64,000 nt of DNA from an uncultured Agathobaculum sp. Its GTDB lineage: Bacteria; Bacillota; Clostridia; Oscillospirales; Butyricicoccaceae. The DNA lies in the NCBI RefSeq assembly GCF_944384765.1, contig NZ_CALWUM010000002.1, forward strand, positions 62,001 through 126,000, given 5' to 3'. A program made the position numbers and the translations under genes. Below are positions 26,848 through 34,806 of this stretch, piece by piece. The notes beneath the pieces were generated by a model, which was not told the DNA's origin, did not search any database, and worked only from the letters and a program-made list of their open reading frames with translations. Position 1 is the first letter of the stretch. Each line of letters begins with the position of its first letter.

Positions 26848-27825
26848 TCAGTTGGCAGCTTCCGCCGCCTGGTTTTCGGCCTGCTCGTGTGCAGCCAGCT
26901 GGGTTTCCAGCCAGCGGGAAATATCCCCGTAGGCATCCAGCCGGCCGAGCTCGTTGAGCACCTCGTGCCGCGCGTCCTTGTAAAAGATCACTTCGATGTT
27001 TTTCAGCCCCGCGCCGCGGTACAGGTTGACCACCCGGCGCACGCCCTCGCCGTATTTGCCGACAGGATCCTTATCCCCGGCCAGGAAGAGCAGCGGTAGG
27101 CTGCGCGGGGTGTGGCGGAAGGTATGCGAAGAATTGGCCTTGGCGATCAGCGTAAACAGGTCGCGGAACCCGGTGGCGGTAAAGATGAAGTTGCACTTTT
27201 CATCCGACTGATAGAGCGACACCACATCTTCATCCCGGCTGAGCCAGTCAAACACGGTATGCGGGTTTTTGATCTTGCGATTGTAGCCCTTGAATGCTAG
27301 GTCGGACAGAAAGCCGCTGCGGTAGGTCATGCCGCGCGTGCGGGCGATGGAGTCCGCCAGGTGTGCCGCGCTGATGGCTGCCGCGTTCGGGCCGATTGTG
27401 CCGGTCAGAATACAGCCGGCGAGCTTTTCGCCGTAATTGGTCAGGTACAGCCGCGCGATCAGCGAGCCCATCGAATGGCCCAGCAGGAAATAGGGCAGGC
27501 TGGGATAGCGGCGCTGCATCAGGTCGGTCAGCTGTTCGACATCCTCGATCAGGAATTTCCACCCGTCCCGCGCGGCGAAAAAGCCCAGCTCGGCGGGACG
27601 CGAAACCGACGCGCCGTGGCCGATATGGTCGTTGCCGCACACGATAAAGCCAAGGCTGCACAGATACTTGGCAAACGGCGTATAGCGGGAAAAATATTCG
27701 CACATACCGTGGGAAATCTGCACGATGCCGCGGATATCCACCTCTTCCGGCACCAGGATGTAATAGGTCACATGGGAGACGCCGTTGGCGCTTTTATAAA
27801 TATTCTGTGTGCACTTGATATTCAT
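26848..27825 (-). CDS. Alpha/beta hydrolase, monoacylglycerol-lipase/lysophospholipase type
   Basis: A 325-residue alpha/beta hydrolase of the serine aminopeptidase S33 (PldB/MGLL-like) group. It has the oxyanion motif HGMCEYFSRY (His39-Gly40), the DHIGHGAS loop, the nucleophile elbow GHSMGS with Ser118, the acid in FLAGDKDPVG and the catalytic histidine in DARHEVLNE. The likely activity is hydrolysis of a lipid or other ester. No signal peptide is seen. ATG 27825 follows GAGGTG; nine upstream codons in the frame are not used. The C-terminus is Ala/Glu rich. Confidence 0.85.
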   Translation of the reverse strand: MNIKCTQNIYKSANGVSHVTYYILVPEEVDIRGIVQISHGMCEYFSRYTPFAKYLCSLGFIVCGNDHIGHGASVSRPAELGFFAARDGWKFLIEDVEQLTDLMQRRYPSLPYFLLGHSMGSLIARLYLTNYGEKLAGCILTGTIGPNAAAISAAHLADSIARTRGMTYRSGFLSDLAFKGYNRKIKNPHTVFDWLSRDEDVVSLYQSDEKCNFIFTATGFRDLFTLIAKANSSHTFRHTPRSLPLLFLAGDKDPVGKYGEGVRRVVNLYRGAGLKNIEVIFYKDARHEVLNELGRLDAYGDISRWLETQLAAHEQAENQAAEAAN

Positions 27826-27939
27826 AAAAATACACCTCAGTCCGGCAAGCAAATCTTGCTGCTCATATCATACCACAATCCGACCGGAATGTGCACGGCT
27901 TTTGAGCAAAGTTAACAAATGGTTTATAAATTCGGCGGC

Positions 27940-27968
27940 TTGCACCGGGGACGGACAGATGATATAAT
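27940..27968 (+). promoter_or_regulatory. Promoter of the MIF-like gene
   Basis: TTGCAC (27940-27945), a 17-bp spacer and a perfect TATAAT (27963-27968). The leader is about 120 nt. Confidence 0.8.
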
Positions 27969-28092
27969 GGTTGCGCAGCCGAAATGATGCAAATAGGAGC
28001 AAATCCATGCCATGAACGGCGCCGGGCGGCTGCCGGTGCGCCCGCGGGCGCTCGCCGCTATGGCAGAGCGAAACACAGAAAGAGGTGCAGAT

Positions 28093-28434
28093 ATGCCTTA
28101 TATTGGTATTTCAACGTCAAAAAACCTGTCCGAAGCGCAGAAGGATGCACTCAAGGCCGATCTGGGCGAAAAGATCCGCGTGATCCCCGGCAAGACCGAG
28201 GCCGCGCTGATGGTGGATATCTCGGACGGCCACACCATGTATCTGGCCGGTGAAAAGCGCGAGCTGGCCTTCCTGGACGTGCGCTGCTTTGGCTCGACCG
28301 AGTTTGCCAACAAAAAGGCCTTTACTGAGGCGGCTTTCCAGGCGGTGGAGCAGCAGACCGGCCTGCCCGAAAACGCGATTTACCTGACATACAGCGAGTT
28401 TGCCAACTGGGGCACCAGAGGCTCGATGAAGTAA
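28093..28434 (+). CDS. MIF-like tautomerase family protein
   Basis: A 113-residue protein of the macrophage migration inhibitory factor/4-oxalocrotonate tautomerase superfamily. After removal of Met the N-terminal residue would be the catalytic proline (MPYIGISTSKNLSEAQKD). A lysine near position 33 (IPGKTEAALMV) matches MIF's active-site lysine. Trimers of this family tautomerise phenylpyruvate-like enols; the natural bacterial substrate is unknown. ATG 28093 follows GAGGTG. An in-frame extension to 28012 would bury the catalytic proline and is therefore rejected. Confidence 0.85.
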   Translation: MPYIGISTSKNLSEAQKDALKADLGEKIRVIPGKTEAALMVDISDGHTMYLAGEKRELAFLDVRCFGSTEFANKKAFTEAAFQAVEQQTGLPENAIYLTYSEFANWGTRGSMK

Positions 28435-28440
28435 CCCTAG

Positions 28441-28478
28441 AGATCCGGCGGAAGCGGCGCTTCTGCCGGATCTTTTTG
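28441..28478 (+). terminator. Terminator after the MIF-like gene
   Basis: A 14-bp stem with one G-U pair (28441-28454/28460-28473) has a five-base loop and is followed by TTTTTG. Confidence 0.88.
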
Positions 28479-28496
28479 CGCTGCGCCGAATTTGCA

Positions 28497-28510
28497 AATT
28501 GTTCACAATT
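28497..28510. promoter_or_regulatory. Possible MarR operator
   Basis: AATTGTTCACAATT is a 5-bp inverted repeat around TTCA, located just upstream of the -35 box of the marR-ftsH promoter. A palindrome here is where an autoregulating MarR protein often binds. Confidence 0.4.
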
Positions 28511-28516
28511 AAACGA

Positions 28517-28545
28517 TTGACAAGACAACCGGTTTCTCCTATCAT
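28517..28545 (+). promoter_or_regulatory. marR-ftsH promoter
   Basis: A perfect TTGACA (28517-28522), a 17-bp spacer and TATCAT (28540-28545), 32 bases before the marR start. Confidence 0.8.
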
Positions 28546-28577
28546 GGAGACAACAGATACCGGAAGGCGGTGGAGAG

Positions 28578-29048
28578 ATGGAACAATGGGAGGAGCAGTT
28601 TTTCACGGACTCGTTTAAGCTGGGCAGACTATACCGCAGCTGTATGCAGCGGGCGTCGCGCGAGCTCAGGCTCGCGCCCAACGAAGTAAGCGTTCTGCTG
28701 TTTCTCAGCCGCCATGCGCCCGAACAGGACACGGCGACCGATATCGCCGCGGCGCACGGGATCTCGAAAGCACTGGTCACGCGCTGTGTGGACAATCTGC
28801 ACCGCCGCGGCCTGCTGGACAGCGCGCGGGACACCGCCGACCGGCGCATCGTGCATCTCCGCCTGAGCGGTGAGGGCAGTGTGGTGGCGGACGAGCTGGT
28901 GCGCCGCTGTAAGCGCATGGCCCGGCAGCTGCATGAGGGCGTGGCGCAGGAGGAACTGGAAACCGTGCACCGGATCATGCAGAAGATGCAGCACAATCTG
29001 GATGCGCTGCTGGAAGATATGGAAAGTCAGGTGAGTCAACCCAAATGA
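28578..29048 (+). CDS. MarR-family transcriptional regulator
   Basis: A 156-residue winged-helix regulator. The DNA-binding region reads LAPNEVSVLLFLSRH, then ATDIAAAHGISKALVTRCVD (recognition helix) and LHRRGLLDSARDTADRRIVHL (the wing, with the typical DxRxx motif), cited in part as SARDTADRRIVHL. The C-terminal helices form the dimer interface. It overlaps ftsH by four bases (ATGA), so regulator and protease are made from one message. This suggests that ftsH is controlled by the MarR ligand or that the regulator controls its own operon. Confidence 0.88.
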   Translation: MEQWEEQFFTDSFKLGRLYRSCMQRASRELRLAPNEVSVLLFLSRHAPEQDTATDIAAAHGISKALVTRCVDNLHRRGLLDSARDTADRRIVHLRLSGEGSVVADELVRRCKRMARQLHEGVAQEELETVHRIMQKMQHNLDALLEDMESQVSQPK

Positions 29049-30895
29049 ACCAAAGCAAAGACAAAAACAACTACCCGAAATCACCCGCGCCCAAGCGGCC
29101 GCTGATTTTTTACTATGCCGTCACGCTGATCATACTCATGCTGCTCAACTGGCTGCTCGTGCCTATGCTGGCACAGCGGCAGGTGATCGAGGTCGGATAC
29201 GACGAGTTCGTCTCCATGCTGGACGACGGCAGGGTGCAGACCGTGGCCTACGACCAGACCGAGAGCCAGATCATGTTCGAGGCAACCGATGAGGACGGTA
29301 ACCGGGCGGTCTACAAGACCGGCATCTTCCCCGACCCCGACCTGTACGACCGGCTGGACGATGCAAACGTTAAGTTCGCCGCCGAGATCCCAACCCAGAC
29401 CTCGCCGTTGCTCAGCCTACTGGTCAGCTACGCGATCCCGATCATCCTAATTATCGCAGTCGGCCAGTGGCTGAACAAAAAGATGATGAAGAGCATGGGC
29501 GGCAACGCGATGAGCTTTGGCAAATCGGGCGCGAAGATCTATGCAGAGACCGAGACCGGCAAAACCTTTGCGGATGTAGCCGGTCAGGACGAGGCCAAGG
29601 AGGCTCTGACCGAGATCGTGGACTTTTTGCACAACCCGGGCAAATATGCGGGCATCGGCGCCAAGCTGCCGAAGGGCGCGCTGCTCGTCGGCCCGCCGGG
29701 CACCGGCAAGACCCTGCTGGCCAAGGCGGTCGCGGGCGAGGCGCACGTGCCGTTTTTCTCGATTTCCGGCTCGGCCTTTGTCGAGATGTTCGTCGGCATG
29801 GGCGCGGCCAAAGTGCGCGACCTGTTCAAGCAGGCGAGCGAAAAAGCGCCCTGCATTGTGTTCATCGACGAGATCGATACCATCGGCAAGAAGCGCGACA
29901 GCGGCGGTCTGGCCGGCAATGACGAGCGCGAACAGACGCTCAACCAGCTGCTGACCGAGATGGACGGCTTTGACGGCACCAAGGGCGTTGTCATCCTGGC
30001 GGCGACCAACCGGCCGGAATCGCTCGACCCCGCGCTGCTGCGCCCGGGCCGTTTTGACCGGCGTATCCCGGTGCAGCTGCCTGACCTGCAGGGCCGTATC
30101 GCGATCCTCAAGGTGCACGCCAAGGATGTCGTGATGAGCGGCCATATCGACTTTAACGCCATCGCTCGCGCGACCTCGGGCGCCTCCGGCGCAGATCTGG
30201 CCAACATTATCAACGAGGCTGCGCTGCGCGCCGTGCGCATGGGGCGCCATGCGGTGGAGCAGGCGGATCTGGAGGAAAGCGTGGAGACCGTGATTGCGGG
30301 CGCACAGCGCAAAAACGCGGTGCTCAGCGCGAAGGAGAAGGAGATCGTCGCCTACCACGAGATCGGCCACGCGCTGGTGGCGGCCAAGCAGAGCAATTCT
30401 GCGCCGGTCACCAAGATCACGATCGTGCCGCGCACCTCGGGCGCACTCGGCTATACCATGCAGGTGGATGAGGGCGAGCACTACCTGATGAGCAAGGAAG
30501 AGCTGACCAACAAGGTCGCCACGCTGACCGGCGGCCGCGCGGCAGAGGAACTGGTGTTCGGTTCGGTCACGACCGGTGCGTCCAACGACATCGAGCAGGC
30601 CACCAAGCTCACCCGCGCGATGATCACGCGCTACGGCATGAGCCGCACGTTCGATATGGTGGCGCTCGAGACCGTGCAGAACCAGTATCTGGGCGGCGAT
30701 GCATCGCTCGCCTGCTCGGCAGAGACCGCCGCGCAGATCGACACCGAGGTTGTGCAGACGGTCAAGGCTGCACACGAAAAAGCGATCGGTATTCTCCAGG
30801 AGAACATGGATGCGCTGCACCGGCTGGCGCACTATCTGCTGGAAAAGGAGACCATTACGGGCGAGGAGTTCATGTCCCTGCTGGAAAAGTCATAA
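29045..30895 (+). CDS. ftsH: ATP-dependent zinc metalloprotease FtsH
   Basis: A membrane-anchored AAA+ protease that degrades misfolded membrane proteins and regulators. The 616-residue protein has transmembrane helices near residues 20-42 and 120-140 flanking a small extracytoplasmic domain. The AAA domain has Walker [10 protein letters not shown] near 217 and Walker [12 protein letters not shown]. The second region of homology is [19 protein letters not shown]. The zinc site HEIGH begins at His438. The C-terminus is shorter than in Bacillus FtsH. It could be an additional paralogue rather than the housekeeping copy, since it sits in a marR operon; the window does not show whether another copy exists. 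Confidence 0.93.
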   Translation: MNQSKDKNNYPKSPAPKRPLIFYYAVTLIILMLLNWLLVPMLAQRQVIEVGYDEFVSMLDDGRVQTVAYDQTESQIMFEATDEDGNRAVYKTGIFPDPDLYDRLDDANVKFAAEIPTQTSPLLSLLVSYAIPIILIIAVGQWLNKKMMKSMGGNAMSFGKSGAKIYAETETGKTFADVAGQDEAKEALTEIVDFLHNPGKYAGIGAKLPKGALLVGPPGTGKTLLAKAVAGEAHVPFFSISGSAFVEMFVGMGAAKVRDLFKQASEKAPCIVFIDEIDTIGKKRDSGGLAGNDEREQTLNQLLTEMDGFDGTKGVVILAATNRPESLDPALLRPGRFDRRIPVQLPDLQGRIAILKVHAKDVVMSGHIDFNAIARATSGASGADLANIINEAALRAVRMGRHAVEQADLEESVETVIAGAQRKNAVLSAKEKEIVAYHEIGHALVAAKQSNSAPVTKITIVPRTSGALGYTMQVDEGEHYLMSKEELTNKVATLTGGRAAEELVFGSVTTGASNDIEQATKLTRAMITRYGMSRTFDMVALETVQNQYLGGDASLACSAETAAQIDTEVVQTVKAAHEKAIGILQENMDALHRLAHYLLEKETITGEEFMSLLEKS

Positions 30896-30919
30896 GCCGG
30901 TACAAAGAAAAAGATGGAC

Positions 30920-30952
30920 GATACGGCGGCAAAATGGCCGCCGTATCATTGT
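30920..30952 (+). terminator. ftsH terminator
   Basis: An 11-bp stem GATACGGCGGC/GCCGCCGTATC (30920-30930/30937-30947) is followed by a weakly T-rich tail. Confidence 0.75.
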
Positions 30953-31018
30953 TCTGCGGCAGAAAATCGAAAATAATCTGACAATCGAAGGAAAACAGCG
31001 GAATGAATAAAAAAATTC

Positions 31019-31047
31019 TTGACATTTCGCTGTAAATTTGGTATTCT
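31019..31047 (+). promoter_or_regulatory. tRNA-Pro promoter
   Basis: A perfect TTGACA (31019-31024), a 17-bp spacer and TATTCT (31042-31047), about 30 bases before the tRNA. Confidence 0.85.
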
Positions 31048-31076
31048 ATTTTGGCAAGGTTATATGGCCTTCGTAT

Positions 31077-31152
31077 CCGGGTGTAGCGCAGCTGGTAGCG
31101 TGCTTGACTGGGGGTCAAGAGGCCGCAGGTTCAAGTCCTGTCACTCGGACCA
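31077..31152 (+). tRNA. tRNA-Pro (GGG anticodon)
   Basis: A 76-nt cloverleaf with encoded CCA. The acceptor arms CCGGGTG/CACTCGG pair with one G-U. The anticodon stem CTTGA/TCAAG encloses CTGGGGG with GGG as anticodon. The T-arm reads CAGGTTCAAGTCCTG. It has its own promoter and terminator. Confidence 0.94.
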
Positions 31153-31155
31153 AAT

Positions 31156-31192
31156 AAGACCGCTGATTCGTGGGAATCGGCGGTCTTTTTGC
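31156..31192 (+). terminator. tRNA-Pro terminator
   Basis: A 14-bp stem with one G-U pair (31156-31169/31174-31187), a GTGG loop and a TTTTT tail. Confidence 0.88.
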
Positions 31193-31237
31193 AACTTTTG
31201 ATAGATTTTCTGCACATATTACCGACCGCCGGGCCGC

Positions 31238-31939
31238 CTACAGCCCATCAAGGCACCACTGCGCGAGCACATCCGCCTCGGCTTGCAGGCTGCCGGCGCG
31301 GCAGGGCAGTCCCTCGCGGGCCAGCAGGCGGGTAAGCGGCGCAGCCTGCGCGCGCAGGGCGGGCGTATCCGCTTGATTCAGCACCACGCGCACCCGCCCG
31401 CGCGGCAGGCGGCAGCTGCCCGCGGCTTCGCGCACGCAGTACAGAATTTCGTCCGCGCCCACCAGGCGCGCGGGGTCGCGCACCCAGTCCGGGTGCAGCG
31501 CAAAGCGGTGCACCGCCCCGCCCACCGGGCGGCCCCAGGCGGACAGCCCGGCGACGATCACGCACCGCGCACTGTCCAGCGGTACGACCGGTTCATCCGC
31601 CCGGTGCAGCTTGAGCGGCAGATGGTGCGCGCCGTCCGCCTCGCACAGCGTGATATCGGTTGCCTGCACCGCCCGCCGGAACAGATCGGGCGCGAGCGCG
31701 CCCAGCTTGCCCGCGCCTGCGTCAGTACCAGCGCAGACAATGCCGGGGATGCGGAGGGCATCCAGCAGCTCGTCTGCGTCCGGATCGATGAGCAATGCGC
31801 GGCTCTGCGGCGGCGCGACCGGATAGATATGCGTCGAGGTGGTCAGCAGCACGCGCTGCCCGGCAAGCACACGCGCCAGCGCCAGCAGCGCGGTGGTCTT
31901 GCCGCCCGCGCCAATGATGGACAGAATGGGGTGCTGCAT
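31238..31939 (-). CDS. yqeC: Putative selenium-dependent hydroxylase accessory protein YqeC
   Basis: A 233-residue P-loop protein with GAGGKTT (Lys14) near the N-terminus and TTSTHIYP, the usual YqeC block, soon after. Later blocks are LCEADGAHHLPLKLH and VIVAGLSAWG. YqeC is known from comparative genomics as a marker of selenium-dependent molybdenum hydroxylases; its reaction has not been settled. It is the last gene of a four-gene leftward operon (yedE, yedF, DUF3343, yqeC), three bases after the DUF3343 gene. Confidence 0.85.
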   Translation of the reverse strand: MQHPILSIIGAGGKTTALLALARVLAGQRVLLTTSTHIYPVAPPQSRALLIDPDADELLDALRIPGIVCAGTDAGAGKLGALAPDLFRRAVQATDITLCEADGAHHLPLKLHRADEPVVPLDSARCVIVAGLSAWGRPVGGAVHRFALHPDWVRDPARLVGADEILYCVREAAGSCRLPRGRVRVVLNQADTPALRAQAAPLTRLLAREGLPCRAGSLQAEADVLAQWCLDGL

Positions 31940-31942
31940 GGG

Positions 31943-32185
31943 TTACACCTCGCTTTGCCACAGCGGGCGATAGGTCTGGTCTTCCACGGCATACAGCGCC
32001 TCCGCATCCCGGTCGAGCAGGGCGCGGCAGTCGTCCTGCGCCCAAAAGCGCACGCAGGTGCCGCAGGAGGAACTGAGCGCGCGCGGTACAGGCTGCATTT
32101 TCGCACGGCAGCCCGCTTTTTGCAGCGCTCCGAAGGTCAGCATGGCGCTTAAGTGGGTGTGGAAGGTAGCAAGATATTCTTTCAT
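31943..32185 (-). CDS. DUF3343 family protein, putative Se/S carrier
   Basis: An 80-residue protein with the DUF3343 hallmark SSSCGTCVRFWA (Cys41, Cys44). Members are found next to YedF and YedE and are annotated as putative selenium or sulfur carriers; direct biochemical proof is lacking as far as I know. An extra cysteine (Cys26) and one in DDCRALL are present. The start overlaps the yedF stop by four bases. Confidence 0.82.
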   Translation of the reverse strand: MKEYLATFHTHLSAMLTFGALQKAGCRAKMQPVPRALSSSCGTCVRFWAQDDCRALLDRDAEALYAVEDQTYRPLWQSEV

Positions 32186-32394
32186 GCCTTTTTCACCAGT
32201 GTGAGCGCAAATTCGTCGTCCCCAGCCGGCTGGGCGCTGGCCTCATAGCCGTTGTTGTGCGCAAAGCGGGTGATGTTTTCCACCGCGCACGGGTCGTCCA
32301 CCAGCACCTCGAGCGTGGCCGGGGCGTTGACCTTGACCTCCTTCTGCACCATGACCACGGGCATGGGGCAGGAATAACCTCTTGCATCAATCAT
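32182..32394 (-). CDS. yedF: YedF/TusA-like selenium metabolism protein
   Basis: A 70-residue TusA/SirA-fold protein starting MIDARGYSCPMPVV. The CPxP motif gives the persulfide or perselenide cysteine at Cys9. It lacks the extra C-terminal domain seen in some long YedF proteins, which fits with DUF3343 being a separate gene here. ATG 32394 follows AAGGAGG, so the longer upstream open frame is not used. It overlaps both neighbours by four bases and probably receives or hands on selenium or sulfur brought in by YedE. Confidence 0.85.
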   Translation of the reverse strand: MIDARGYSCPMPVVMVQKEVKVNAPATLEVLVDDPCAVENITRFAHNNGYEASAQPAGDDEFALTLVKKA

Positions 32395-33482
32395 TTTGCC
32401 TTTTCCTCCTTGTGCAGATTGGCCAGCGAGATCACGAGCAGCAGCATCAGCCCGATGCAGATGCCGACGCGGCCAGACAGGGCCACACCGCCCGCGGTGA
32501 ACACGCCGTCGGTCATCGCGTCCGCGTTTCCGGCCATACCGAAGTTGTGCGCGAGCGCCGCGCCGACCAGCATACCGAGCACGGTCACGGCGCTGTCGCC
32601 GTTGCCCTCGCCCGCAAGGATGAGCTGGCGCAGCGGGCAGCCGCCCAGCAGCACCGAACCCCAGCCCGCAAGGCCCATGCCGAGAAAACTCCACAGATAG
32701 TCATGGTGTGCCACAGGCTGCACCGAGAGCGCGGGGTGAAAGTTGCCTAAAATCAGGTTGCCGACCAGCACGGTTACAAAGATCGCGGCAAAGCCGCTCA
32801 CCAGATGGAAGTCGCGGAACAGGAATACGTCGCGCAGGCCGCCTGCCATGCACAGGCGGCTTTTCTGCGCCAGTGCGCCGACAATCAGGCCGCCCGCGAG
32901 CGATATCAGCCAGAACGCATGGCTCGCGCCCGGGCCTGCCTGCGAAAAATGGATAAACGCCGGGGCTGCGATCAGCAGCGCAAGCACCGCGATCATAAAG
33001 CCGGGCAGGACAAAGCCCTCCGCTTTCTTGACCTTGTATGCGCGGCCGAGCGAAAAGCCCCTTTTGAGGAACAGCACGCCCGCGCCGATCCCGGCCGCAA
33101 AGCCCAAAAGCCCCGCAACCGCGGTCACGTCGCCGCCGCCCAGGCGCAGAACCATGCGCAGCGGGCAGCCGAGGAAGGCGAGCGCGCCCACCATCACGAT
33201 CATACCCAGCACAAAGCGCAGCGCAGGCGCCGAGCCCGCCCGCGCGCGGAACTCGCGCCCGGCGAGCGCTGCCAGCATGGCGCCGAGCACCAGCCCGACG
33301 ATCTCCGGGCGCAGATACTGCACTTTTTCCGCACTGTGCAGGCCGAGCCCGCCCGCAATGTCGCGCAGGAAGCACGCGATGCAAAAGCCCATGTTGGCGG
33401 GATTGCCCGCCGCCGTCAGGATGAGTGCCGCAAGGCCGACGATCACGCCGGTCCCGGCCACCAGATATTTGCTTTTACTCAT
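32391..33482 (-). CDS. yedE: YedE-family putative selenium transporter
   Basis: A 363-residue integral membrane protein of the YeeE/YedE (sulphur transport) family. It has about ten hydrophobic segments and the duplicated motif with a conserved cysteine: ALAFLGCPLRMVLRLGGGD in the first half and SVLLGGCPLRQLILAGEGNGD in the second, shown in part as LLGGCPLRQLILAGEG. Other conserved cysteines lie in GFCIACFLRD and SRLCMAGGLRD. YedE proteins linked with YedF and SelD are assigned to selenium import by genome context. It is the first gene of the leftward selenium operon; ATG 33482 follows AGGAG. Confidence 0.85.
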   Translation of the reverse strand: MSKSKYLVAGTGVIVGLAALILTAAGNPANMGFCIACFLRDIAGGLGLHSAEKVQYLRPEIVGLVLGAMLAALAGREFRARAGSAPALRFVLGMIVMVGALAFLGCPLRMVLRLGGGDVTAVAGLLGFAAGIGAGVLFLKRGFSLGRAYKVKKAEGFVLPGFMIAVLALLIAAPAFIHFSQAGPGASHAFWLISLAGGLIVGALAQKSRLCMAGGLRDVFLFRDFHLVSGFAAIFVTVLVGNLILGNFHPALSVQPVAHHDYLWSFLGMGLAGWGSVLLGGCPLRQLILAGEGNGDSAVTVLGMLVGAALAHNFGMAGNADAMTDGVFTAGGVALSGRVGICIGLMLLLVISLANLHKEEKAK

Positions 33483-33654
33483 AACATTCTCCTACTTGTT
33501 TTTTGTTTTGCAGCCACCGCGGTTTTACATTTGCACAGCGGTGTGATACACTAAAGGCAATACCGCCTCATTCGGCGGCAAAATTTCCGAAAAGCGCCGC
33601 AGATATCATGGTGCGGTGTTGCCGAAAGCCGAAGATTTGCCGGGAGGGACCGCC

Positions 33655-34806
33655 ATGCACACCATTTATCTGGATAATGCCGCCACTTCATTCCCCAAGC
33701 CGCCTGCCGTCGGGGCGCGCATGCGGGAATATGTGGACGAGGTGGGCGCGTCGGTCGGCCGCAGCTCGTATCAGGCCGCGCAGCAGGCGGGGCTGGTCAC
33801 CCTGCGCCTGCGGCAGCGGCTGGGCGCGCTGTTCGGCTTTGCCGACCCGGCGTATGTGATCCTGACCCCGGGCAACACTTGGGGGCTCAACCTGCTCCTT
33901 AAGGGCGCGCTGCGGCCGGGCGACCATGTGCTCGTCTCCGGGATGGAGCACAACGCGGTCATGCGGCCGCTAACCCAGCTGGCGCGGTGCGGCGTGTCGT
34001 TCGACCGCATCCCGTGCGACGCACAGGGACGGCTGCTGGTCGACCGGGTGCAGGCCATGCTGCGTACGAACACCCGGCTGGTGCTGCTCGCGCACGCCTC
34101 CAACGTGTCCGGCACAGTGCAGGATGCCGCGGCTGTGGGCGCGCTCTGCGCCGCGCGCGGCGTGCCCTTTGCGCTCGACGCGGCGCAGACCGCGGGCCAT
34201 CTCCCGCTGGATTTTGATGCGCTGCACCTGGCGGCGCTGTCCGTCCCCGCGCACAAGGGCCTGATGGGGCCGCAGGGCATGGGCGCGCTGCTGCTCCGCC
34301 CGGATTTTGCCGCATCGCTCGATCCGCTCGTGAGCGGCGGCACGGGCAGCGCGTCCGATAGCGAGGATCTGCCCGCGTGGTTCCCCGACCGGCTGGAACC
34401 CGGCACGCCCAACCTGCCCGGCATTTACGGGTGGGACGCTGCGCTGGACTACCTTGTATCGGTCACGGTCGAGGCGGTTGCCGCGCACGACCGCGCGCTA
34501 TCCGCGCAGTTCCTCGCCGGGCTGCGGGACATATCGGGCGTGCGACTGATCGGCCCGGACACGCCGGACGGCCGCGTGGCGGTGTTCAGTCTGGATTTCC
34601 CGGGAAAGGACAATGCGGAGATTGCCGCTCGGCTGGAGGAGGAATACGGCATCCTCACCCGCTGCGGGCTGCACTGCGCGCCGGGCGCGCACCGCACGCT
34701 CGGCACCTTCCCGCGCGGGACCGTTCGCCTGTCCTTCGGTTGGTTCAACACCGCGCAGGACGTGGACTGCGCCCTGCGGGCCGCGCGCGCTGTCAGCGAA
34801 GCGTGA
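33655..34806 (+). CDS. Cysteine desulfurase / selenocysteine lyase family protein
   Basis: A 383-residue class V aminotransferase fold protein. It starts with TIYLDNAATSFPKP. The PLP lysine is Lys201 in SVPAHKGLMGPQG, and the persulfide cysteine is Cys341 in GLHCAPGAHRTLG. The conserved tail RLSFGWFNTAQDV is typical of the group-II (SufS/CsdA-like) family found beside selD and yedE genes. Here it most likely supplies selenide or sulfur to SelD and the hydroxylase cofactor. ATG 33655 follows GGGAGGG. Its last 14 bases overlap the convergent selD gene. Confidence 0.88.
   Translation: MHTIYLDNAATSFPKPPAVGARMREYVDEVGASVGRSSYQAAQQAGLVTLRLRQRLGALFGFADPAYVILTPGNTWGLNLLLKGALRPGDHVLVSGMEHNAVMRPLTQLARCGVSFDRIPCDAQGRLLVDRVQAMLRTNTRLVLLAHASNVSGTVQDAAAVGALCAARGVPFALDAAQTAGHLPLDFDALHLAALSVPAHKGLMGPQGMGALLLRPDFAASLDPLVSGGTGSASDSEDLPAWFPDRLEPGTPNLPGIYGWDAALDYLVSVTVEAVAAHDRALSAQFLAGLRDISGVRLIGPDTPDGRVAVFSLDFPGKDNAEIAARLEEEYGILTRCGLHCAPGAHRTLGTFPRGTVRLSFGWFNTAQDVDCALRAARAVSEA

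Noticed and set aside
31077..31152. tRNA-Sec next to the selenium genes
   Set aside because: The tRNA has a normal 7-bp acceptor stem and standard length with a GGG anticodon, so it is tRNA-Pro; tRNA-Sec would have a UCA anticodon and a long extra arm.
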